Origin: JBEGQX01 sp041180805
Lineage (GTDB): Bacteria; Planctomycetota; Planctomycetia; Gemmatales; Gemmataceae
NCBI GenBank assembly: GCA_041180805.1
Contig: JBEGQX010000335.1
Location: 1-39,809 of the forward strand
Direction of reading: 5' to 3'
Length of the DNA: 39,809 nt
A program made the translations under genes and the position numbers. The notes below the pieces were generated by a model. That model did not search any database. It had not been told where the DNA came from and saw only the letters and a list, made by a program, of their open reading frames with translations. This document shows positions 7,531 to 14,890 of the stretch, piece by piece; positions within the stretch are counted from its first letter, which is position 1, and each line of letters begins with the position of its first letter.

Positions 7531-9039
7531 ATGTTCTTTCCCAGAAACCTTCCTTTGTTTTTCCTGTTACTGGGAATTATTGCCCGGGTGGGCCGCTGGG
7601 GTTTGGCTTTCCCGCTTTGGGGAGACGAGGCTTTTGTTGCTGTCAATTTACTAGACAGGGATTACCTGGGCCTTTTGCAACCCCTAAGGCATTACCAAAT
7701 CGCCCCTTTGGGTTTTCTTTGGTCTGAAAAGTTTTCCTTGAACTTCTTGGGGACCAGCGAACTGGCACTTCGAGCCCTGCCCTGTCTGGCAGGGTGCGCA
7801 TCCCTTTGGTTTTTGTGGAAAGCATGCTGTCGAATGTTTTCCTGGAAAGTCGGACTTTTGGCCTTATCCATCCTTGCGGTTTCCTACTACCCGATACGCC
7901 ATGCATGCGAGATAAAACCCTATGCCAACGATCTATTGGCATCTTCAGTGCTCCTTTGGATTTTTTCCATCCAGTTAAAGCGCAAAGAATCCGACATGGC
8001 CTGGGTATTCCTTGCCACTTTATCCCCCGTACTTTTGTTTCTTTCCTTTCCTGCGGTGTTCATGGCTTTGGGTGTTTGGTCCGCCATGATCGTCTGCAAC
8101 TCCAAACCATGGAATGTAAGAAGCCTATACCTGCCGGGCCTGGCACTTTTGCTGATTTGCATAGCTTTCCTTGGCCACTTGCGACTCGTCGCGGACCAGC
8201 AATTCCAAAACGAACAGCAAAAGCACCAAGCCTACTGGGATTCCACCTTCCCACCCGCCAACCCAATAAGATTTCTCCCCTGGTTCTTGGAAACACACGC
8301 TGGGAATATGAGTGCTTACCCGATGGGTGGTAAAAACTGGGCCAGTTCGATCCAAGGTGTGCTTTGCATGCTGGGAATCCTAGTGTTGGCAAAACGAAAA
8401 CAATGGGCCTTACTGGTAGTATTGTTGGCGCCATTCTTTCTCAACTTGGTTGCGGCCGCCATGGGTAGGTATCCGTATGGTGGCAGCGCCCGAGTGGCTC
8501 AACACCTTGCACCAGCCATTTGCATGATGATTGCCTTTGGGCTGGCAGTTTGCATGAAATCTATCTCGAAGGCAAAACTTAAATCCATTCTGGTTAAAAC
8601 TGCCTTGGTTATTCTCACAGGAATTGGCTTTTTATCGCTGGGGCGGGATGTACTGCACCCCTACAAATCCAAGGAGGATATGTTTGTCCGTTCCCTGCTG
8701 GGAAGTTCGCTCCTTGATACCAGCTTGGAGAGGCCTGTGGTCGTCACCCGCACCAAAGAACAATTAGACCCCGTCTTCGAATGGTATTTACGAACATTGC
8801 CGGGTTATGTGGCATGGATGCATTTTGATGAATTCCAATCCAAAGGGAAAGTGACAGCCATGCGTTGGCTTTGGCTAGTCGGCAAGGATGAGCGGGGTGA
8901 ATATTTGAACGATATCCCGCCAGACATGCTGAATGGGATTACCCTCGAGTTCCTTAAAGGCTATTATTTTCCCCTTGGGAGGGATCGAACCGAAAGGTTG
9001 CAGGCTGAATTAATTCAAACCTTGCCTGGCAACCCCTAA
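7531..9039 (+). CDS. GT39-like polytopic glycosyltransferase
   Basis: This 502-residue membrane protein has about ten hydrophobic segments. The first loop holds 'PLWGDEAFVAVNLLDRDY' (Asp32-Glu33), matching the catalytic acidic pair of GT39/PMT_2-type enzymes, followed by 'RALPCLAGCASLWFLW', also family-like. It would use a polyprenyl-phosphate sugar outside the cytoplasmic membrane. It is only distantly similar to the GT39-like protein at 1218 and lacks its 'DKPALLYW' segment. It starts at ATG 7531 and is divergent from the phosphatase operon. Its stop codon overlaps that of the convergent gene at 9036. A donor made by the neighbouring GT2 is likely but not shown. Confidence 0.83.
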   Translation: MFFPRNLPLFFLLLGIIARVGRWGLAFPLWGDEAFVAVNLLDRDYLGLLQPLRHYQIAPLGFLWSEKFSLNFLGTSELALRALPCLAGCASLWFLWKACCRMFSWKVGLLALSILAVSYYPIRHACEIKPYANDLLASSVLLWIFSIQLKRKESDMAWVFLATLSPVLLFLSFPAVFMALGVWSAMIVCNSKPWNVRSLYLPGLALLLICIAFLGHLRLVADQQFQNEQQKHQAYWDSTFPPANPIRFLPWFLETHAGNMSAYPMGGKNWASSIQGVLCMLGILVLAKRKQWALLVVLLAPFFLNLVAAAMGRYPYGGSARVAQHLAPAICMMIAFGLAVCMKSISKAKLKSILVKTALVILTGIGFLSLGRDVLHPYKSKEDMFVRSLLGSSLLDTSLERPVVVTRTKEQLDPVFEWYLRTLPGYVAWMHFDEFQSKGKVTAMRWLWLVGKDERGEYLNDIPPDMLNGITLEFLKGYYFPLGRDRTERLQAELIQTLPGNP

Positions 9040-9818
9040 CGGCTTGCAGGAACAACAAAGCTTGCTTCGGGGTTTTTCTGGACCATGGCAGCCTTGAAGA
9101 TACTCTCCGCCCTGTCCGGGTTTCTTTCCAGATACCAAGCCAGCGCACCGAAAAACATTTGCATCTGGGAAACCGACTTTCTTGCCAGCATGGGGACGGA
9201 AGGCCCCAGTGCCTTGGTTAAAAGTGTAAGGCTCTTGCTATCCGTAATTGCATAAACAGTGGTTTTGTGAGTCACAGTACCTTCCTGCATTCTGCGCTTG
9301 TATTGATGAACAATCACCGACTTGATGGGTACGACAGGCATCAAAGGCCCTGCCTTGCCCTGACCTTCCGCCAGCCATACTTTCAAGCCCTCGGCATTGG
9401 CCAGAAGACAAAACTTCATATCGGTTCCGGAACCATCCCTGGAATAATACCTTCCTGATTCTTCCTGTTCGATGGGAGAACATTTCGCACCAAGAAGCTT
9501 CCACATGGTTACGGCACGGTGAGGATTTTCCAGCAACCATTCGTAGGTGTTCGGATCACAAGTAAAAGTTTCCGCCTGACCTTTCACCAAAATGGTCGGC
9601 TTGGCGGTAATCTCGGCAACCCGCAAAGACCATTCTTCGGAAAGCGCGGAAAGCCTTGAAGGATCTATTTCTGGAAACTCAGCCTGACTAATGGCTGCGC
9701 CTGGCCAGGAACCTTCCCCTTTATCCTCTGTGCCAACAACTTTTCGTTCAGCGGCATGGGTAAAGCAGGAAAGGATTAAAAGGCCAAAAATCGTCATGTT
9801 TTGATGAATTCTCGTCAT
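9036..9818 (-). CDS. Secreted protein of unknown function
   Basis: I do not recognise this 260-residue protein. ATG 9818 gives a signal peptide ('MTIFGLLILSCFTHAAE', cleavage near residue 24) and has GGGAGAG upstream. The frame is open back to 10007, but that extension is basic, lacks a leader and would overlap the divergent gene. The mature part is a mixed alpha/beta sequence with 'EWLLENPHRAVTMWKLLGAKC' and 'ESGRYYSRDGSGTDMKFCL', ending in a helical segment 'MFFGALAWYLERNPDRAESIFKAA'. No catalytic motif is evident. It is convergent with the GT39-like gene (stops overlap by 4 bases) and divergent from the HEAT-repeat gene at 9997. Confidence 0.75.
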   Translation of the reverse strand: MTRIHQNMTIFGLLILSCFTHAAERKVVGTEDKGEGSWPGAAISQAEFPEIDPSRLSALSEEWSLRVAEITAKPTILVKGQAETFTCDPNTYEWLLENPHRAVTMWKLLGAKCSPIEQEESGRYYSRDGSGTDMKFCLLANAEGLKVWLAEGQGKAGPLMPVVPIKSVIVHQYKRRMQEGTVTHKTTVYAITDSKSLTLLTKALGPSVPMLARKSVSQMQMFFGALAWYLERNPDRAESIFKAAMVQKNPEASFVVPASR

Positions 9819-9996
9819 GGGTTCGCCCATCTCTCCCAAATTAAAATGTCTTTGAACCTTTCCTTTAATACATCGTTTTCCTGAAATGCCAGCATGAATG
9901 ATTTTGCCGATTTTTCCAATTCTCACCTTCATCTTGCCTTTTTTTGTACTTCTAGGCACATTCAAAACTTCTGGATTTTCTTGAGGAATAAGTACC

Positions 9997-11145
9997 ATGT
10001 TTCGCACCCTGCGCTTTGTTGGAACCGTGGCATTGGTTATTTGTTTGCCAGCAATCCTGGCCTTGGGATGGTGGCAAAGGGATTATCTGATGGGTTGGTA
10101 TTTGGCCCATCAATTGGTCATGGCAAAGCCAGAGGAAAAGAACCAACTTGTGGAGTCGCTATCCAAGTTGGGCGAACATGCCCAGTATCCATTGCTGGAT
10201 TACCTTGAAACTTCGGATGCAAAATCCGCACCTGACCTTTGCTTCGCTATTGGCGCCATGATGGATCACTGGGGTGGCATAAAATCCAAGGCGTCCCAAG
10301 AGTTTTACCACCACCTTGCAAGGCGTTTCCAGAACCTGCCAGACGATGCCAAAACAGAAGTTTTGCGGCTGATGTTAAGAATGGATGATCCCCAAGCCAG
10401 GGAATTCACCCCGGCAAAGGATCTTTCAGGGGGCACGCGTTGGATTCTTGGAATCGTCGCCAAGGATGGAAAGGCACCCGCACTTCATGCCTCTGTTTCT
10501 ATTGTTGCGGAAATACTGAAGACTTCTCCGGACCGGGAATTTCAGGCCATTTGCGCCGATATTGTTTCTAGGGCCATTCAGGCTGGCGATGAAGATACCA
10601 AGGTCAGGGCCATTCAACTGGCCATCCAACCGGAAACCGGCATGGTGGATTTAACAGTACAGGCGCTTCAGGATCCTTCAGTTCAGGTACGCAAGTCCGC
10701 CATGCTGGCATGCGCACCAGCCTTGGAAAGCATTTCCGTGGATGTTCTTTTGCCAAGCCTGCACGATAAAGATTCTGAAATTCGATCCCTTTGTGAAACA
10801 GCTTTGGGGGCCAGGGGGCTAAGGCCTGAACATATCAAACTTGGAAAATTGATCACCGATTCCAATCCTGCCAAGCGACTTGAGGTGCTGGACTATATGC
10901 TGGATGACCCAGAGTTAGACCAAAGTGTCTGGCTGCGCAAACTCAGCCATGACCCCTCCGCCGCGGTCCGAGTCGGTGCCCTTAGGGCAATGGCGGCACA
11001 AACCACGGTGGATATGAGCGATAGAATCGATCAGATGTCCAGAACCGATCCCAGTAAGACTGTGGTGGAGTTGGCAAGTTACTATCAAAAGATGGCTCGG
11101 AAAGTTCAGGCAGCGGAAACAAGCACCACATTAATTAATCAATAA
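9997..11145 (+). CDS. Membrane-anchored HEAT-repeat protein
   Basis: This 382-residue protein has an N-terminal hydrophobic segment (about residues 8-25, 'GTVALVICLPAILALGWW'), probably an uncleaved anchor, and then HEAT-like repeats such as 'DTKVRAIQLAIQPE', 'SVQVRKSAMLACAPA', 'DSEIRSLCETALGARG' and 'SAAVRVGALRAMAAQ'. Such repeats form a curved helical scaffold for protein binding. It starts at ATG 9997 behind TGAGGA. It is the second HEAT-repeat gene in the window and is not an obvious recent copy of the first. The 274 bases between it and csrA hold a structured RNA element. Function unknown. Confidence 0.82.
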   Translation: MFRTLRFVGTVALVICLPAILALGWWQRDYLMGWYLAHQLVMAKPEEKNQLVESLSKLGEHAQYPLLDYLETSDAKSAPDLCFAIGAMMDHWGGIKSKASQEFYHHLARRFQNLPDDAKTEVLRLMLRMDDPQAREFTPAKDLSGGTRWILGIVAKDGKAPALHASVSIVAEILKTSPDREFQAICADIVSRAIQAGDEDTKVRAIQLAIQPETGMVDLTVQALQDPSVQVRKSAMLACAPALESISVDVLLPSLHDKDSEIRSLCETALGARGLRPEHIKLGKLITDSNPAKRLEVLDYMLDDPELDQSVWLRKLSHDPSAAVRVGALRAMAAQTTVDMSDRIDQMSRTDPSKTVVELASYYQKMARKVQAAETSTTLINQ

Positions 11146-11276
11146 TTTGAGCGATCTTGCTAAATTATCCAAATAATATCGATTTTTCTGATTTGCATGC
11201 TTGACGACCTTCCCAAGTCTGATACCATTCAATTGGCGAGAACTAGGCGGCATGAAGCTGTCACACCTCAGCGCGG

Positions 11277-11305
11277 TTGACAGCTATCACCTGAATACTT
11301 ATGCA
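11277..11305 (+). promoter_or_regulatory. Possible sigma-70-type promoter before csrA
   Basis: TTGACA (11277-11282) matches the -35 consensus exactly and is followed after 17 bases by TATGCA (11300-11305), a partial -10 match. Transcription would begin near 11312, directly before the terminator hairpin. The -35 also forms part of the SL1 stem arm, so the match could be incidental to that structure. Confidence 0.3.
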
Positions 11306-11315
11306 GCGGACTCCG

Positions 11316-11340
11316 CCACCTTCTCTCAAGGTGGTTTTTT
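11316..11340 (+). terminator. Intrinsic terminator between the HEAT-repeat gene and csrA
   Basis: A perfect 7-bp stem (CCACCTT/AAGGTGG) with a five-base loop is followed directly by TTTTTT. It lies 170 bases after the HEAT-repeat gene and 80 bases before csrA. It may end the upstream transcript, end a short RNA, or attenuate csrA. Confidence 0.7.
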
Positions 11341-11419
11341 CTGCAATATCACCCTCGCCTTTGCAGAAAACGAATGGGATTCCCTGACAGGTGTCACACC
11401 CAAAGGAAGGACAGTCGCA

Positions 11420-11632
11420 ATGTTAGTGCTGTCCAGAAAGAAAAACGAGAGCATCGTCATTAACAATGACATCACCATCACGGTGGTTGAAATCCGTGGT
11501 GATAAGGTACGCCTTGGGATTATCGCCCCCAAGGATGTTCCAGTTCACCGTCAGGAAATTTTCGATGCCATCCACGGCAGGGAAGTCACGACCGAATCCA
11601 AACCCGAGGATTCCGAACCTCAACCTGCCTAA
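11420..11632 (+). CDS. csrA: CsrA, carbon storage regulator / translational repressor
   Basis: This 70-residue protein begins 'MLVLSRKKNESIVINNDI' and continues with 'VRLGIIAPKDVPVHRQEI', which is CsrA throughout. The dimer binds GGA motifs in mRNA leaders and blocks or stabilises translation; Arg6 and the conserved 'VPVHRQEI' region near residue 44 form the RNA-binding surface. The tail is acidic (TTESKPEDSEPQPA). ATG 11420 with AAGGAAGG upstream is the expected start; the frame is open to 11201 but an extension would run through the hairpins. The two GGA in the ribosome binding site allow autoregulation (inference). It is convergent with the sigma-54 activator gene. Confidence 0.96.
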   Translation: MLVLSRKKNESIVINNDITITVVEIRGDKVRLGIIAPKDVPVHRQEIFDAIHGREVTTESKPEDSEPQPA

Positions 11633-11665
11633 AGCTTCGCCGGTTAACCTTAAGGTAAAAGCTTT
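11630..11665 (+). terminator. Weak hairpin after csrA
   Basis: AAAGCTT (11631-11637) can pair with AAGCTTT (11659-11665), with a small CCTTAAGG palindrome in the loop. It lies between the convergent csrA and sigma-54 activator genes. There is no clear T-run on either strand, so it is only a candidate. Confidence 0.3.
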
Positions 11666-11699
11666 GGCCATTAATTATACTTTTACATCCTTTTGGTGG

Positions 11700-13514
11700 C
11701 TATTTCTTTCGAAGTCCGTATTTGCGCATCTTCGTCATTAGGGTTTCCCGGTGGATACCCAATACTGCCGCGGCCTGCGTCTGGTTCCAGTCGGTGCTTT
11801 CCAGCGCGCGCTCGATTCCCCAGGCCTCCAGCTCTTCAAGGCTCATCACCCCGGGTAAATCAGGGCCTTCCCGGCGCTCGCGGGGCACTTCAATGTCTGT
11901 TTCCTCGATCATCGAACCCGCGGAACGGTTCAGCGATGACTCCAGCACAGACTTTAGCTGCCGGATATTGCCCGGCCAATGGTACCGACTAAGCTTGTCC
12001 ATGGCTTCCCGTGTGATGCTGACAGGCTTGTGATACTGGATCGCAAACATCTTCAAAAAATGCTCAACCAGCTTTGGAATATCCGCCATGCGCTCCCTGA
12101 GCGGAGGAACCTCAATCTGGATGTTTGCAAGCCTGTAGTAAAGGTCTTTGCGAAAGCGCCCCTCTTCCACTTCCTTTTCAAGGTCACGATTGGTAGCAGC
12201 CACCACCCGCACATCCACCGAAATTTCCTTGCCACGAACCGGCCTGAATTTTCCCGTTTCAAGAACCCGCAACAATTTCGCCTGGACATCGGTGGTAAGT
12301 TCACCAACTTCATCCAGAAACAGCGTGCCATCATCCGCCTGCTGAAAGTAACCCATGCCAGATTGGTCCGCACCTGTGTAGGCACCCTGCGCATGGCCAA
12401 AAAGCTCCGCATCCGCAAGGGTGTTATTCAAAGTGGCACAATTGACACAAACAAGAGGGCCTTTGTTTCGGCTACTCAAGCGGTGCAAGCCCAATGCTAC
12501 CAATTCCTTTCCAACACCACTTTCCCCGGTAATTAGCACGGTGTTGTTCCTTGGGGCCAGCCGGGACACAGAATCGAGCACTTTTTTGAGTTGCGGGCTT
12601 TGGCCCACCATTTCTTCATGGGTGTTGCCACTATGGATTTTCACCCTTTCCAAGTCCGATTTCAGGACCAATCGCCTTTTCAGGGCATTAAGACTGTTGC
12701 CCAGACACTTGCAAACCGACCTTGCAAAATCGATATTCCCCGGGCGAAAACCTTTGGAAGAATGGTAGAGATGCACCGCGCCCATCCAAACGGAAGAATC
12801 CTTTTCGGTTTCCTGCACAAAAAGCGGTATGCAAATGGCATCTTTCATGGGACCAAGGCTTTCCGACACCATATCTTGATCATCGCCAAGCAGCCAAACC
12901 ACATTTTTTCTATTCTTCGCCTCGCGGGTCAGTGATGCACTTAATTCAGCATCTGGATTGCCATTTTCAGGCAGGATAATCTTGGGGACACCTTCCCCTT
13001 CCAACCCCGAATATCCCACCTGCTCTGCCCCACATTGTTTCAATAAAAGCTGTAAAGCCTTTTCCACCAAGAGGCGTGGGGTGGAACCAAGAAGGCAGTC
13101 AATCATATAACCGTATAAGGCCGCGAATTCCCCGGAGAGATGAGAGTCAAGAGTTACGTCCTCTGAAGGTTCCGAGGAAACTTTTTTTGATTTCCTTTTG
13201 GTGGTGGCCTGTGAGTCGTCCGCCAATTCCATTCGCAATTGCGAGTCACCAATCTGAATGATTACTGGCAAATCCAGTTGGATGGTGCCTTGCACGAAAA
13301 CATCTTCCACCCGGGTTCCATTAGACTGGCTTAGATTTTTCAGAAACCAGGACCCCTCTTGAAAATACACCTCGGCATGAAAACGGGAAGCCATCTCATC
13401 TCTAAGGACGAGGTTGTTTTCCTTGCTTCTACCTATTTTCACAATTGAACTGGAATCAAAATCGAGCTGGCTGGGATAAGCAGTACCAGCTTCCATGACA
13501 AGGCGGGCATCCAT
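11700..13514 (-). CDS. FHA-GAF-sigma-54 activator (AAA+, Fis HTH)
   Basis: This 604-residue enhancer-binding protein has four parts. A FHA domain (about 22-96: 'IGRSKENNLVL', 'SRFHAEV', 'SQSNGT') reads phosphothreonine. A GAF-like region follows (about 130-275). The AAA+ domain (about 300-535) has Walker A 'GESGVGKE' (330-337), the sigma-54 contact loop as 'GAYTGA' (377-382) and Walker B 'GTLFLDEVGEL'. The C-terminal Fis-type helix-turn-helix has 'TQAAAVLGIHRETLMTKM'. There is no receiver domain, so input is likely a Ser/Thr kinase or a partner protein. ATG 13514 has GAGGAG six bases upstream; a TTG at 13547 is the alternative. The usual Phe of GAFTGA is Tyr here, a change known in other members. 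Targets are unknown. Confidence 0.93.
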   Translation of the reverse strand: MDARLVMEAGTAYPSQLDFDSSSIVKIGRSKENNLVLRDEMASRFHAEVYFQEGSWFLKNLSQSNGTRVEDVFVQGTIQLDLPVIIQIGDSQLRMELADDSQATTKRKSKKVSSEPSEDVTLDSHLSGEFAALYGYMIDCLLGSTPRLLVEKALQLLLKQCGAEQVGYSGLEGEGVPKIILPENGNPDAELSASLTREAKNRKNVVWLLGDDQDMVSESLGPMKDAICIPLFVQETEKDSSVWMGAVHLYHSSKGFRPGNIDFARSVCKCLGNSLNALKRRLVLKSDLERVKIHSGNTHEEMVGQSPQLKKVLDSVSRLAPRNNTVLITGESGVGKELVALGLHRLSSRNKGPLVCVNCATLNNTLADAELFGHAQGAYTGADQSGMGYFQQADDGTLFLDEVGELTTDVQAKLLRVLETGKFRPVRGKEISVDVRVVAATNRDLEKEVEEGRFRKDLYYRLANIQIEVPPLRERMADIPKLVEHFLKMFAIQYHKPVSITREAMDKLSRYHWPGNIRQLKSVLESSLNRSAGSMIEETDIEVPRERREGPDLPGVMSLEELEAWGIERALESTDWNQTQAAAVLGIHRETLMTKMRKYGLRKK

Positions 13515-13608
13515 TTTGGGCTCCTCAGGGATGACAATCCTCTGCAAGATAGGGGTTTAAATCCTGTTTGGCAACAACTTTATGTTCATGGAACTGGCAA
13601 TGTAGAGG

Positions 13609-13637
13609 TTGACCAAACGGATGGTTACCATTAAGAT
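13609..13637 (+). promoter_or_regulatory. Promoter of tRNA-Cys
   Basis: TTGACC (13609-13614) and TAAGAT (13632-13637) are separated by 17 bases. This spacing puts the start of transcription a few bases before the tRNA at 13651. Confidence 0.6.
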
Positions 13638-13650
13638 ACCCCAACGATTA

Positions 13651-13721
13651 GGCCCCTTCGCCAAGTGGTAAGGCCGCGGATTGCAAATCCGCTATCCCCG
13701 GTTCGAATCCGGGAGGGGCCT
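13651..13721 (+). tRNA. tRNA-Cys (anticodon GCA)
   Basis: The acceptor stem pairs GGCCCCT (13651-13657) with AGGGGCC (13714-13720). The anticodon stem GCGGA/TCCGC encloses the loop TTGCAAA with anticodon GCA. The T arm reads CCCGG-TTCGAAT-CCGGG. The discriminator base is T (13721), as expected for tRNA-Cys. No CCA is encoded. The length of 71 bases is normal for this tRNA. Confidence 0.97.
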
Positions 13722-13793
13722 CTTCGGTTTTAAAGCACATCCCTTTTCGTACAATATCTTTGATTTTTATTCACACCGCGCAAGGATTTTGCT

Positions 13794-14873
13794 ATGTCCA
13801 ACGGGAGCACCACGGCTGACAGCACACCTGAAGAACCCTGGCTGGAAGTCACCTCTTCCCGAAACTTTCATCACTGGCTGGAAGCTGAAAAGATCAGCCT
13901 GGCTTTTTCCACCTATCAGGCGGGGAAGATTTTTCTGCTGGGCAGAAAACCCGACAGCCAAATTGCGGTTTTCGAAAGAACACTCAACCGCTGCATGGGT
14001 CTTTATGCTACCGAGAACGGTTTTTGGCTTAGCTCGATGTATCAGGTATGGCGCTTTGAAAACGCGCTGAAGCCAGGTCAAACCCATCAAGGACATGACA
14101 GGCTTTATATTCCCAGGGTTGGTTACACCACAGGCGACCTTGATGTTCACGACATTGTGGTGGAATCCACGGGCAGGGTTGTGTTTGTCAACACCTCGTT
14201 TGGATGCCTGGCTACCTTTAGCGACACACATAGTTTCACCCCCTTGTGGAAGCCACCATTCCTTAGCAAACTTGCCCCGGAAGATCGTTGCCATTTGAAC
14301 GGCCTGGCGTTGGAAAATGGCAAATGCAAATACGTCACCGTGGTTAGCAAGTCGGATATTGTGGATGGCTGGCGCAATCGAAGGCACGATGGTGGCTGCA
14401 TTCTGGAAGTGCCCTCGGGCAATATCGTGGCATCCGGTTTTTCCATGCCCCATTCACCCAGGGTTTATCAGGGCAACCTTTATGTGCATGATTCCGGCAA
14501 TGGTTACTTCTGCAAGGTAAATCCGACCAACGGCACAGTGGATAAAATCGCATTCTGCCCCGGGTATCTGCGTGGGCTGACCTTCTCGGGTAATCATGCA
14601 ATCGTTGGCTTATCCGGCCCGCGAAAAGACAAAACTTTCAGCGGCCTCGCCTTGGACCAGGAACTTGCCAAGCGGGATGCGGAAGCCTGGTGCGGGATCC
14701 AAATCATTGAACTTTCCACCGGCAATGTGATCGAGTGGGTTCGGCTGCAAGGTATTGTCACGGAACTTTACGATGTGGTTAGCCTGAAAAACGCGGTTCG
14801 CCCCATGTTACTGGGTTTCAAAACCAATGAAATCGCACAACTATTAAGCATGGATGAACCCCAGCCTCTTTAG
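13794..14873 (+). CDS. TIGR03032-family protein
   Basis: This 359-residue protein matches the TIGR03032 conserved hypothetical family from memory of its features: 'FSTYQAGKIFLLGRKPD', 'LYATENGFWLSSMYQVWRFEN', 'DVHDIVVESTGRVVFVNTSFGCL' and 'GFSMPHSPRVYQGNLYVHDSGNG'. Repeated Gly/aromatic strands suggest a beta-propeller. No signal peptide or membrane segment is seen, so it is probably cytoplasmic. It starts at ATG 13794 with AAGGA upstream. A GT-B glycosyltransferase gene follows after 17 bases, which suggests co-expression and a role in glycan or surface-structure work. The biochemical function of the family is not known to me. Confidence 0.8.
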   Translation: MSNGSTTADSTPEEPWLEVTSSRNFHHWLEAEKISLAFSTYQAGKIFLLGRKPDSQIAVFERTLNRCMGLYATENGFWLSSMYQVWRFENALKPGQTHQGHDRLYIPRVGYTTGDLDVHDIVVESTGRVVFVNTSFGCLATFSDTHSFTPLWKPPFLSKLAPEDRCHLNGLALENGKCKYVTVVSKSDIVDGWRNRRHDGGCILEVPSGNIVASGFSMPHSPRVYQGNLYVHDSGNGYFCKVNPTNGTVDKIAFCPGYLRGLTFSGNHAIVGLSGPRKDKTFSGLALDQELAKRDAEAWCGIQIIELSTGNVIEWVRLQGIVTELYDVVSLKNAVRPMLLGFKTNEIAQLLSMDEPQPL

Positions 14874-14890
14874 CGCCTTGCGAGCAAGCC

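Larger units (their letters stand above)
11256..11400 (+). promoter_or_regulatory. Structured RNA leader upstream of csrA (four hairpins)
   Basis: Four consecutive perfect or near-perfect stems lie in 145 bases. SL1: AGCTGTCA (11256-11263) with TGACAGCT (11278-11285), extended by ACC/GGT across a one-base bulge. SL2: CCACCTT (11316-11322) with AAGGTGG (11328-11334), followed by six T. SL3: TTTTCTGCAA (11337-11346) with TTGCAGAAAA (11361-11370). SL4: GGTG (11390-11393) with CACC (11397-11400). The csrA ribosome binding site follows with two GGA motifs (11405-11407, 11409-11411), the core bound by CsrA. The 5' arm of SL3 uses four of the six T of the terminator. It may be an attenuated leader, a short RNA with its own terminator, or both. 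Confidence 0.6.

Noticed and set aside
9819..10007. Upstream extension of the secreted protein at 9036
   Set aside because: The extension is basic, lacks a leader, and overlaps the start of the divergent HEAT-repeat gene.
11201..11419. In-frame N-terminal extension of CsrA (from TTG 11201 or ATG 11252)
   Set aside because: CsrA starts typically at MLVLSRK, ATG 11420 has a good ribosome binding site, and the extension would cover the hairpins and terminator.
13651..13721. tRNA-Cys as an attachment site for an integrated element
   Set aside because: No copy of the tRNA 3' end and no integrase was noticed in the window, although the polysaccharide block begins just beyond it.
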